This document shows positions 46,186-57,362 of a stretch of 64,000 nt of DNA, one piece after another (position 1 is the stretch's first letter; every line of letters starts with the position of its first letter). The stretch comes from Morchella semilibera (Eukaryota > Ascomycota > Pezizomycetes > Pezizales > Morchellaceae), in NCBI GenBank assembly GCA_009192285.1, contig CM018604.1:1798001-1862000 (forward strand). Direction: 5' to 3'. Both the position numbers and the translations under genes were made by a program. The notes beneath the pieces were generated by a model, which was not told where the DNA came from, did not search any database, and saw only the letters and a list, made by a program, of their open reading frames with translations.

Positions 46186-47981
46186 ATGTTGGCACGATCA
46201 GTTAAAGCGACCCGTTTGGCCACCCCTCTGCGGGCTTGCTACACCCCAGCAAACTCATTTGCATTGAGAAGGAACGTCACTACTGATGCTGCCTCTTCTC
46301 ATGCGGATAAGGACGCCGTTCCAGCTGTAAGGATTTTTTGCTTTTTATTTCGATGTTTAATGCTTTGCGTCTTCATTGACTAATTATTGGCGTTTTTGGA
46401 TTATAGGAAGGTGATAAGAAATTTACCGTCAATCTCTCGCCAGAGAGCTTCGAGAGCTACAAGATTGAGGGGCCTAGCACTGAGGTAGAAGTGTCAAAGA
46501 ACGATCTGAAGAAGATGTACTTGGACATGGTCACTATTCGGTACGTACAATTATTTCATCGAAAAAATGGGTTGTGGGCGGGGAACCTAGTAATGAGGAG
46601 TTTTTTGTTATCGGGCTACCTGTCGCAGCTAGTGGATGAGCTGTCGGAATTTACGAGGAATGTCACCATTCATCCATCTACTCGATGGTGGATAGCTCTC
46701 CACATTTTCGATTCGGGTACTGCCAGCATCGCAAATTTCTGTACTTTTGTTGCGAGGGGCATTTACTGGGATCCCCGGGTCCAAACTTGAAGGCAACGCC
46801 GCAATACCAAGAAATGATTCTAACAACATGCTTTTGTAGACGAATGGAAATGGCAGCCGACAAGCTCTACAAGGAAAAGAAGATCCGTGGTTTCTGCCAT
46901 TTGTCTACTGGTCAGGAGGCCGTCGCCGCTGGTATGGAGCATGCCCTCGACCTTGAGGACCATATCATCACTGCCTACCGATGCCACGGTTTCGCCCTGA
47001 TGCGTGGTGCTACCGTTAAGAGCATTATCGGAGAGCTTCTTGGTCGACGAGAAGGAATTGCCTACGGAAAGGGTGGCTCTATGCACATGTTCTGCAAGGG
47101 TTTCTACGGTGGTAACGGAATCGTCGGTGCCCAGGTCCCCGTGGGCGCTGGTATCGGATTTGCCATGAAGTACTTGAACCGCAAGAACACCACTTTTGCC
47201 CTCTACGGTGACGGTGCATCCAACCAGGGTCAAGTATTCGAGGCCTACAACATGGCTAAACTTTGGGATATCCCAGTTGTTTTCGCTTGCGAGAGTTCGT
47301 TCTCTGTTGCTATTGCTTTCCCTTAGGTCTGGCTTCTGACATTGAATTGCAGACAACAAGTACGGAATGGGGACTGCCGCAAACAGGAGTTCTGCCTTGA
47401 CCCAATACTACCAGCGTGGACAGTACATCCCTGGTTTGAAGGTTAACGGAATGGATGTGCTTGCTGTCAAGCAGGCGAGTGCCTGGGCTAAGGAGTACAC
47501 CATCAATGGTAACGGGCCATTGGTTATGGAGTTCGTTACATACCGTTACGGTGGTCACTCTATGTCTGACCCTGGTACCACCTACCGTGTATGTGTCCCT
47601 TGTGTGCGTTTTGATAATGTTGGTGCAGTCCGGCTTACGAAATATTAGACCCGTGAGGAGGTTCAACGCATGCGTTCAACCCAGGACCCCATCCAGGGTC
47701 TTAAGCAGAAGATTCTTGAGTGGGGCATTGTCTCTGAGGAGGACCTCAAGGCTCTTGACAAGCAGGCCAAGCAGTTGGTTGACAAGGAGGTGAAGGAGGC
47801 CGAAGAGGCGCCCTTCCCAGAAAACACACCCAAGATTTTGTTCGAGGATATCTATGTCCGTGGTTCAGAGCCTGATTTCATGAGGGGCAGGACAGCCGAG
47901 GAGACGTGCGCAGCCCCCTTCCCCTCATTGTATTTGAATAACTCCGACTGACTCCAAAACAGAAACTACTACAGGGAGTAA
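46186..47981 (+). CDS. pda1: Pyruvate dehydrogenase E1 component alpha subunit
   Basis: Exons 46186-46326, 46407-46540, 46840-47294, 47353-47588, 47649-47905 and 47963-47981 encode 413 residues. A mitochondrial presequence ([19 protein letters not shown]) leads into the E1 alpha fold: [19 protein letters not shown], the thiamine diphosphate motif GDGASNQGQ (from residue 215) ending in CENNKYGMGT, and the phosphorylation loop [18 protein letters not shown], whose Ser residues are the regulatory sites of PDH kinase. The enzyme decarboxylates pyruvate in the mitochondrial matrix and passes the acetyl unit to E2. The last exon codes only six residues. Intron 2 is 299 bp, far longer than the others. 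Length matches yeast Pda1. Confidence 0.97.
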
Positions 47982-48417
47982 AGTAGATGATTTTGGGTCG
48001 ACTTAAAATATATTAGGAGAGGGTTGTTGGCTTTGGAGCGGGATTTCGGCTTAGCATTGTAATTTACTAGAATCAATGCCCTTTGAAGTGCTGTTTTTTT
48101 TTTTTAGAATTTTTTAATTATTGTTCAAAATAGGCAAGTTGTGGAATATTCTGTTGCGGGATTTGCCGGTAGCTGCTCTGGCGTTGTAGATCTGCTCGCC
48201 AAAGCGGGAAATCCTTGTCAGTAGAGCACTGGTAGAGTGCCTAAACCCTTCCACACTGTCGTTTGAATGAATACCGAGAAGCGACACTTTCCAAAACTGT
48301 CCCGAGGTAGCGAATGCACCCCACTATAACCCCGCTATGCTCAGTTATTAGTATCCGGGTCAGCAATTAATTAATACTACTACAACCACCGCAGTATTTA
48401 CCAAGCTAACAAATAAG
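47982..48417. other. Intergenic region between PDH E1 alpha and polyol dehydrogenase
   Basis: 436 bp, T-rich at the left (3' region of E1 alpha) and ACTACTACAACC-type sequence just before the next ATG. Nothing else seen. Confidence 0.5.
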
Positions 48418-49756
48418 ATGTCCTCAAAAACTGTTAAGGCTTCTGTTCTCTATGGAGTGAAAGACCTCCGTGTTGACACCGTCTCTCTCCCCCCTCCAGG
48501 TCCGTCGGATCTTCAAATCAATGTTCGCTCAACGACGCTCTGCGGGTCGGATCTTCACTACTACCATCATTATCGCTTGGGTGATATTCTTGTGAACTCG
48601 CCGCTTGCCCTTGGGCACGAATCTTCTGGTGTTGTGACCGCTGTGGGGGATTCCCTCACTTCTGAATGGAGTGTTGGCGATCGAGTCGCGCTCGAAGTAG
48701 GATTACCATGTGAGAGCTGTGATGCCTGCAAGGGTGGACGATATAACATCTGTTCCGGGATGAGGTTTAGGAGTAGTGCAAAGGCGACACCCCATTTTTG
48801 GGGTACCTTGCAAGAGACCATTAACCATCCCGCCAAATGGTGCCATAAGTGAGTTCACCTTGATCTGGGTTAAAGAGCGTCTTACTCTTATATTTATCTG
48901 GACTTGTATCACTTATTTTATACGTGTAGGCTGCCGCCAAATGTTTCTTATGCTACAGCATCGTTAATAGAACCACTATCCGTTGCTATCCATTCGACTC
49001 GACGTACGATTCGTAATGGCAGTCTTGCACCGGGTTCAACAGTCCTTGTTATCGGTGCTGGGGCTGTTGGCCTGCTTGTTGGCGCTATGGCTAAGCTCTC
49101 TGGAGCTTCTCGTGTCCTTATTACAGACATTAATCAAGGCCGGATTGACTTTGCTGGCAAGGAGGGCTTTGCTACGCAAGGGTTTGCATCTATACTACTA
49201 CTTAACTGCTCGAGCTTTCGACTAAATTCTCTATCAAATTAGAATCTTGACAACCCCACCCGCAAAGCGTCCTGAAACGATTGAAGAAAAGCTGGCTATT
49301 GCAAAGGAAGCTGCTGCTACCCTCACAAAATCCGTCGGGAGGGAGAGCGGTGTAGATGTTACTTTCGAATGCACTGGCATGGAAACCTGTGTCCAGTCCG
49401 GAATCTATGTAATCCTCCCGTAAGCGTTTTTTATCAGCGATGACTGACCCCTTCAGGCAACTCGTCCAGGAGGAACACTTGTCCTGGTAGGAATGGGAAC
49501 TCCCATCCAGACGCTTCCAGTCTCTGCTGCTGCGCTCCGCGAAGTAGATATTATTGGTAGCTTTAGATACGCAAATACGTATCCTACCGGTATTGAGATC
49601 GTAGCGCAGGGGTTGATCCCGAACCTTGAGAAGATAATTACACATACTTACCATGGACTGGGCCAAGTTGAAAATGCATTTAGTATGGCTGGTAGACAGA
49701 AGGATGATGAAGGGAACTTGGTTATCAAGGTCGAGTGTTCTATGCCAGAGAAGTAG
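48418..49756 (+). CDS. Zinc polyol dehydrogenase (sorbitol/xylitol type)
   Basis: Exons 48418-48848, 48930-49181, 49243-49408 and 49457-49756 encode 382 residues. It is a medium-chain dehydrogenase/reductase: catalytic zinc site STTLCGSDLHYY and GHESSGVV, structural zinc loop CESCDACKGGRYNIC with all four Cys, EPLSVAIH, and the nucleotide-binding VLVIGAGAVGLL with an Asp (ITDIN) that favours NAD. Relatives oxidise sorbitol, xylitol or L-arabinitol at C2 or C4. The exact substrate cannot be read from sequence. The C-terminus (CSMPEK) has no peroxisomal signal. The gene is followed 261 bp on by a small co-directional gene. Confidence 0.93.
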
Positions 49757-50017
49757 ATAAGTAGTAGTTTATAACGGGCGGTTCTCCAATCGAGTAGCAT
49801 TGGGAGTTCATTAGACACATACTCGCTTATTTCTAGCTTCTCTGCCTCGTGAAGTTCGTCTGTTGTCCTTCGACCCTGATTGAGCACCGTGGCTGGATCT
49901 CGACGCCAGGAGACGGCTCCGTGACGTCAATTCTCCCACTCAACCGATATAGCATGGCTAGTCTACTAGTGAAAACCATCCCTCACACCTGCAGAACTCT
50001 CACGCGTATACGATCAA

Positions 50018-50557
50018 ATGTCCACTAGCCATGGCCAGAAATCTACAGCTGAAGAAATCGCGAACCAAAGACGCCAGCTCATCCTCGTTGTCTCTGGCGA
50101 GTCAAGTTCCCAGGTAGCGGAGCGTCTCTCAGCAGAGATAGGTGTGAACTATATCGGTGGCACTAGCATTCTCAGGGAATGCAGCGAGAATAGCAACCAA
50201 GCGAAAGTCTGTCGCTCCATCCTTTAGGGGGGATAGTGGGCCGTCTTTGTACAAAAGTTGACAAGAGCCGTTGTCTAGGAGCTTGCAACAATGTGCCAAA
50301 AGATGTCAGAGCAAACGGGGATTGCAATCCTTACACTCCCAGAATACACTTTCCCACTGAAGCAGCTCAGAGAAGCGGTACCGAAATATGTAGATGTGAG
50401 ATTCATCATCTGCGAAGATTATGATGGGGCCGGTGCATTGGAAGAGAAGGGGATGAGCGGATGTCGTTTTTTAAGGGTAGTTGTGGATGAGGAATATGGG
50501 GGCGTTGAGAACATTGTTAGGAGAATTGAAGCAGAGCTTTGGGGAGCTGGGTCCTAA
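50018..50557 (+). CDS. Small protein resembling a P-loop kinase with degenerate Walker A
   Basis: Exons 50018-50206 and 50279-50557 join in phase to 155 residues. The order is strand-loop-helix-strand: LILVVSGESSSQVAERLSAE (about 23-42), IGVNYIGGTSILRE, then GIAILTLPEYTFPL, YVDVRFIICED and FLRVVVDEE. The alternation and the loop position resemble small nucleotide kinases (adenylate kinase, gluconokinase, shikimate kinase), but the GxxxxGK[ST] Walker A is replaced by GESSSQ with no Lys. If it belongs to that fold it has probably lost nucleotide binding. The intron donor is GTCTGT and the acceptor GTCTAG; other joins hit stops. Function unknown. Confidence 0.65.
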
Positions 50558-53500
50558 GAGATATAGAGCATGCAATGCTTAAATGGAAGGGCGCTTGCTG
50601 TCATTAATTATTATTGTGCAAGAGATTAATCCACTTGCTAATCCTAACGATTACTTCACTGCGAGTATGAATTAAACAAAAAAAAATAACGGTTGCTTCA
50701 CAAGATATCATTCGAGTTTAAATATGAAAGCACTTGATTGATTGATTGATTGATTGATTGATACTTAAAAAAGAGCTTGATTGATTTACCCTTATGGATA
50801 TTTGCATAATACTAGGCCCGGCTGAGCCTCGTAGCACACAGGATTATTCTTTCCAAGTTAAGGAAATTGCAAAGTTACCATACCAGGGAACTTGAGACAC
50901 TCCATACGGCATTCGGTCCGATCTGATACTATGTATGAAAGGGGCTGTAAGTATACATACATGTATGCATGCACTTGAAATTTTTTCTGACCTATCTCAC
51001 ATCAATTCCCTAGAACTTGCAGATACCTCCGGTGTAAGTACAACAGGGATTAGTATGGCTAAAGCCCACCCCAGAGCAGTCGTTAAGCTATGCACTCAGC
51101 AATTCCTTGCCTACATATATATGCCTATATCCCTTCAGTTAATTATTGCGGCTCTCACTCAAGAGAACTGTATTTACCCCTCCAAGGCAGTTTGACGGAC
51201 TGGTGAGGGCGACTCAGAGACCGGCGAGAGTCATGAAAACTGAGTCTACTACTCCAAAGACATTTTTTGCCACGACATAAGGGGCAATTATATGGCTCTG
51301 GGTGTCTATAAGAAGTACAATTGCAATCTCACGACGGATAGGGGGCTTGAAAACCGCACCACTGTGTACTACCAGACTATATGCATGCGATAGGCACTAT
51401 TTTTGAGATAGGTCCCTCGTAGGCCATGGCCTAACTGATAATCGTACTGACACTTGGATTATGAGACGAAATAGTGAGGTCTTTGCTCTTACTTCCTTAT
51501 TGCTGTCTTTGGGTAGGACACAAAAAGGGACAAGGCCCCAACACTTTATTCTCACTCGATCATGCAATATCTTGTTTTGATAGAGATCCACGTTCGGCCC
51601 AAGTTAGGGCTCCCCGGATGATTTAAATCCTAGAAGTGGACGCCGAAAACGTGACTGAGGATAGCCGAGTGATAGTTCATGACTATACGTATTTCATTCA
51701 CCCCCAGGAAATACTTCATATATCCAGAGTCCGGCGCGGAAACTTGCGTGTGGTTGTTTCCCACTGGCACGTGCTAAAATACACATGTTACTATAGGATG
51801 CGTCGCTTTCAGAAGGCTGGGTGGCCATGACAACACAAATACAGCAGCAACATACATGTAGTTCTTCACGTCACCACTAGCCCTCTATCAAATACCCTGC
51901 CAACACAATCATTACCTCATTACTAAGCCCTCGGTCCCGTGCTGCTGCTGCAATGTGGCGAAACACTTTGCCTCAGGCTTAGACGCAAATCCCGTGCTTT
52001 CCAGGCTCCGGGAAGGGCCGAAGAGTATATAGGCGCCAGCTAAAGGAAGGATTTCGTCGCTGATGGCCGGCCAATCACCTTTTATTCAACTATAACTCGC
52101 ATGTGACGCCCGGCGTTTAGCAGCGTTTCATAGCCCAACGCGCCAAGCGTCCATACGCTTCTCAGGCCCAAAGCAGATAACCTGCCGGGGCTTGGGTTTT
52201 TGTGATCGATATCTTCTCCAGTTCCAAGGTGCGTTTGTCGAGAACATGGTTGATCTGAATCTGATATCATACCTGTTTCACGCCCATATTACGGACAAAT
52301 GGTGTATCATGATCATGGCCATGGCCCTGCGCATGATGCCATGCCATGCAGTTGATTATATGTGCAGGCCCACGCTGTTCCCAAACCAGGCGGTAACAAT
52401 GGAAACCCGTCATGTAGATTGAAAACACCACGGTATCGATCCATACACTATGGATAAACGAAAGAGAGAGAGAGGGGGACCCAACTCAAAGGCTATTGGC
52501 GCCGCCGCAGGTAGAGTATGGCCTGTGGAGTGATCATGATTTTATGTATCCCCACTGAGACGAATGGGGTTTCCTTTCGCCCCCACACATGCATCCGCAG
52601 CGGCTAGGAAGGAAACTTTGCGGGAATCAATCAGAGGTCTCTCTGGAGAGGCAAGGGAAACGTGGCTAGCAATTGATCAACAGGTAGAAATTACCGGTCT
52701 TGGGCTACTACTCGTACGTATCAAAATATTGGCGGGCTGGTAGAGAGATCGAGAGTACTGTGGGGATTAATAAACAAAAAGTGGGAGGGTGGGTAAGGCC
52801 AATATGGTATTCATAGTTACTTACTCACCTTCAGAGATATGTAGATACAATAAGCTCTAATCATTATTCTCGATGCCAAGAAAAGAGTAACCAATTAAAG
52901 TACCATGGGTGATTTTGTCTATGTATGCAGACCAGGATCCTGAGCAACTGCATACTCTATTACACCCAACCACCCCCCTCCCATCATCCATGGGTCTCAA
53001 ATTAGCCAAGAAAAAAAGAAGTTCATGCACAGCTATGTAGACCATAGCATACATATCAACAGGTTTCTGCGAGCCATATATTCTCACAATCAATGCAGCA
53101 AGCGAGTTTTTAACAATCTAGGCTGTGTATGAGGATTTTCAGTACGGATAACACGGCACGCGAGCAATTGCAAGAAGATACATGTAAGTAGGAGGGTGGA
53201 GTGGGCTAACTAGGACAATGATATTGCAAATTCCTATTTTAAACACTGCCCCCCCCGTCTCCTGGTTTTGAAAACATCACCAGAATCTTGTTTGAATATC
53301 ATATCATCATCATACAGTATTTACATACCGCGGCTCAAGCTAAGAAAAGAACAATACCAAGACAGTACATGTAGGTACGTACCAAACTTTCTCCCCTCCA
53401 TCAAGTCCCCCCCAAAATCTAATAATACTAAATATGATCTTCGCCTAGTAACCAGAGTAGAGTGCCCACCAACCCTCCCAGCTGGAATTTTGACATCGAC

Positions 53501-55251
53501 ATATTGTATGTATGTCAGGGGCGGCGCGGGTTGTTTCAAGGATGCCTTCTGGGACAACGGCTTCTGTTGTAGATTTCGTCACCAAATGTTTTGCTAGGAG
53601 GGGCTTACGCAGCCTTCCCCGCTGCCAAGAGATGTAAATTGGAAAATGTTGAAGTTGTGGACGTGGTGTTACCTGGGCTGGACTCCGGCTGGTAAGGACT
53701 CGCCCGGGCGGGTGAGGTCCGAATTGCGAAAAAAAAAAAAAATTTATTGTCCGCAGGTTATGCACCTAGCCTGGTACTGGATATATTGACCTGGGCTGAT
53801 TATATTACTTGTGGAGTGGTAAGAGCGAGTGCTAACTGCATCGTGAGGATTAATATTGAACGACATGTTTGAGGGCCTGGAATACTGGGCCACGCGGCTC
53901 TTTATCTGGTCTCTCTACAAGACTTAACGCAAGGGGGGAGGGTGATTGAGCTAACTACTACATGTAACTACATGTAAAACTACATACAGGTTTTATGTAC
54001 TCTAGGGTAGGTTACAATACTCTTGGTATGTATCTCAGGATATTTCAACCTGAGTAAGAGTACCAAGATCAGAGAGTTCAAGTAATGCGGTGATCATTAC
54101 CCAACTGGCCACTCCCCCCGTCTCTAGCGGCTCCTTTTCCAACCATATCCGCGAAAAAATGGTGATAGGTGAAGTTTAAATTGCACCTCTAACCTGAGCC
54201 CGTAACTTACATAAACAACAACAACAACAACACTTGGCAGCAGCCATCTATCAAACCCAGGTAAAAGGTGTAACTTTGTATGACTGGCGGCGAGTGGATA
54301 GGAGAACACTGGTCCACACATACGATGAATCATGAGAAATATCACCTCTATCACTTACGTAGGTAAAGTAGAGTACATACTGTCCCGGCCCTATCGCCAG
54401 AGACAAATAATCGCCATACTACATGTCCCAATCGCGGCCATCGTCAGGGGGGGAACGGCCGATTGGACGGGGGTGTGTATGAGCGTGTGAGTTGAGCATC
54501 AACATGGGGCTTCTTTCCCAAACAAGCACCCAAGCACGAGCTCCTCTCCTCCCCCTCCCTTTTCCATTCCTCCCCATGTTGATTGCCAAGATGTTTTGAA
54601 GTCTTGGATGGAAAAAAAAAGGACTCGGTCCGGGTCAGCCTTGCCCAAATGGAATCCCTTTTCCTTTTCCTCCTGTCTGTCTTGTATGCTCGACGTTGAC
54701 TCTCCTTCTGGACCTTTCTCATCCACTCATTTGCATGATCTGGTGTTCGGAGACAAGCCTTATCTATTAAGCTTGCTTGCTGCCCTTCCTTTTTTTTTCT
54801 CTCCCTCCTCCTCCTCTTCTTGCTGCTGTCGTCGTTCTTTAAAGAAAGTGATATTCGGACCAAAACTGGGGGCTTCTTTTTAATTTTTGATTTATATACA
54901 CACCTAGCTCGCCCACTATTAACTGCAGCTGCTACATACATACTCCAACTACTCACAGCTAAGAGCTTCTGTCATCATCCTTCCGTAATCCGGATCCAGG
55001 ACCAACAAATAGGGCACGCGACAGGACGAGCAGGCATCGATCACTAAACCATAATTCCACCTACTATTTCGATTCACTCACTCTTTGCTACATATATATA
55101 CCATTGCCTATCCCTCCTCCTCCCGTGGCACAACCATTATAATAGTTGGAGGAAAAAAAGGAGCAACCAATAGAAAAGGGAGCTTTAATAAAATTCGAAT
55201 ATACAATACAAATACAATATCCTCATATCATCACAACTAAACACACACAAT
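50558..55251. other. Gene-poor 4.7-kb region
   Basis: No gene I can support. Contains a (GATT)n microsatellite at about 50737-50762, six TACATGTA copies (50958, 51853, 53179, 53366, 53959, 53969), a CAACAA repeat near 54210, and CT-rich sequence from 54530 to 55240 that probably serves the LicD gene as promoter. Base texture resembles the window ends, suggesting old repeats. Open frames near 54.5 kb on both strands come from low-complexity DNA. Confidence 0.55.
50737..50762. repeat. (GATT)n microsatellite
   Basis: About six uninterrupted GATT units, plus a further partial copy nearby. Confidence 0.9.
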
Positions 55252-56480
55252 ATGCGGTTCCAACAAGTATTATTCCTGGGGATTGCGGCGTTGGGGTCCA
55301 TTGCATCGGGGGCTGCCATAGTGGCGAGAGCGGAGAAGAAGACGGAGGCCGCTCCAGAGCCACCAAGCACGAAATACTTTCGTAAGTTTTTGTTTTTATC
55401 TGTTGGAGTGCGGTTGCTGACAGACACTTCGTGTAACTTCTAGATGAGCCTGGGTTCGTACTCCCAATTACTTGATCCCCTCTATATACTCGTCCCCCCA
55501 CGATAAACCTATCCGCCTCTCCTCCCCATTTAGCTAACATTCCTCCTCGCTGCAGCCGTAACGATCTTACCGGCCACTACGATGCCCGCTACTTCAAAGA
55601 AGTTGTAGACTATGACGAGCGCCGCGATACCTTAACGCACCTTGCTAAAGCCTGGCTGCAGACGACTGCAAAGGAGGGGATCGAGACATGGATCGCCCAT
55701 GGAACCCTCCTCGGCTGGTGGTGGAGCGGAAACGTCAGTCCTCCCTCTCATCTCCCATCCCCTCTCCTGTCGATGCACTTTGCTGACCTAATTCTTTTGC
55801 TATAGATTCTCCCATGGGACTGGGACCTGGATGTGCAGATGTCGGCAAAGACGCTGACAATGATTGGCGAGAAGTACAACATGACACGGCACCACTACAC
55901 ATCCGAGGACGGCACTGTGCAGCGCGAGTACCTGCTCGATGTCAATCCGTGGATCTGGGAGCGTGTGCGTGGCGACGGGAACAACATCATTGATGCGCGA
56001 TGGGTGGATGTGCGCAATGGATTGTATATCGACATCACGGGCATCGCCGAGACGAACCCTGATACACCTGGAATCCTCAACTGCAAGAACTACCACAGAT
56101 ACAAGGTGAGTGCCAGACTACGGCTCCGGTCCCGTCTGTAGAAATTAGGGGAAGGTGGTGGTGACTGATCGAATTTGTGAATGTAGCCTGAGGACATTTG
56201 GCCCCTGCGTGATACCATCTTTGAGGGCGTCCCGGCAAAGATCCCGTACAACTTTGACGAGATCCTGATGAAAGAGTATAAGGCGAAGGCGCTGGTGGTG
56301 ACGGAGTATGAGGGCCACCGGTGGAACACACACACAAAGACGTGGGACCGCGCGCCGGAGGTGCCGGCGGGGCGCCAGGCGGAGAGCTTGATGAAGAACG
56401 TGAGAGAGCCGGAGAAGTACTCGACGGTCGAGTCGGGCGGATTTTTCTATAATGCATTTAGGCTGTTGCATTGGTGGTGA
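55252..56480 (+). CDS. LicD/Mnn4-type phosphotransferase-like protein, secretory pathway
   Basis: Exons 55252-55381, 55444-55453, 55556-55733, 55806-56105 and 56187-56480 encode 303 residues. It starts with a hydrophobic signal or anchor (QQVLFLGIAALGSIASGAAI). The LicD core follows: HYDARYFKE, then WIAHGTLLGWWWSG joined to ILPWDWDLDVQ, whose WDxDxD acidic motif is the family's metal/donor site, and later YIDITGIAE. LicD proteins transfer phosphorylated groups to sugars; fungal Mnn4-type members act in mannosyl-phosphorylation of cell-wall glycans in the Golgi. Exon 2 is just 10 nt and is needed to keep the frame. The protein is shorter than yeast Mnn4 and lacks its long Lys/Glu tail. Confidence 0.87.
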
Positions 56481-57362
56481 TGTCATAAAATTCCCTGTTT
56501 TTTTTTTCTTTCCCTTTTTTTGCCTTTTGCATCCGTCATGAAGACCTGGGAGGTTTTTTCTTATTTGAAAATAGTATTTAGTTTTGAAATTTCTTTTTAT
56601 TATTTATACTCATGATTTTCTCTCTCTTTCTTTCCTTTTGGGTTATTGGGTAGATGGGGAATGTCTGTATACATGTGTTTTTCTCTCCCCTCCCCCCTTA
56701 TCTTCACCATTCCCGAGATTCTTTTTACCACGCTTCATTGTTGGGTTTTTTTCTACATATTCCACATTCATTGGGGAGGGTATGAGTCCTATGACAGTCC
56801 TTTTATTCTTCGCGAGGTGGTGATGGTGTTGGTTGTGGGTGATGGACGGGGAGGGGGGAGGGAGAAAGGAAGAAAAAGACAAAGGGCAAGTCGGTCAGTC
56901 AGTCAGTCGAGCTTATAAGAAAGCTGCTCGGCTGGGGAGGACCACCTCACTAATATATCGGTTTGGAGTTTCTTTTGGTCTTTGGTTTTTTTTTTCATTA
57001 CTACATAAATCATAGTAGAGAGAGATACTGCCACCGTGGAGGGGGCCGGGGTGTTATTTTTTTTATTTATTTCTCGTTTTATGGCATTGTAATTTTTCTT
57101 TCCCTGTATGTATGTTTGTAGTGTCTATTCCATTAGAATCTACGAGACTTAATATTATATTATACCGCAATATGATGTAGTTAATTGCGGTTGTGGTTGT
57201 TGTTGCGGTTGTGGTGGTGACGTTATCTGTGTGTGCAACGCTTCCAGAAGGAATAAATAAGAACAAGTTAAACTCTATCTCGATCACTGACCCAACAACT
57301 TTATTTACCTACTTTACTTACATACAAACACAACCACAACAATCACAACAACAACTAAAAAA
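56481..57362. other. Intergenic region
   Basis: 3' region of the LicD gene (T-rich), then sequence rich in GTTGTGG and CAACAAC-type repeats just before the phosphatidylserine decarboxylase ATG. No gene. Confidence 0.55.

Noticed and set aside
50935-51195. 86-codon frame in the gene-poor region
   Set aside because: No motif, no splice partner, sits among repeats and TACATGTA sites.
54444-54956. 170-codon Lys/Arg/Ser-rich minus-strand frame
   Set aside because: Antisense of CT-rich promoter-like DNA; no domain or splice support.
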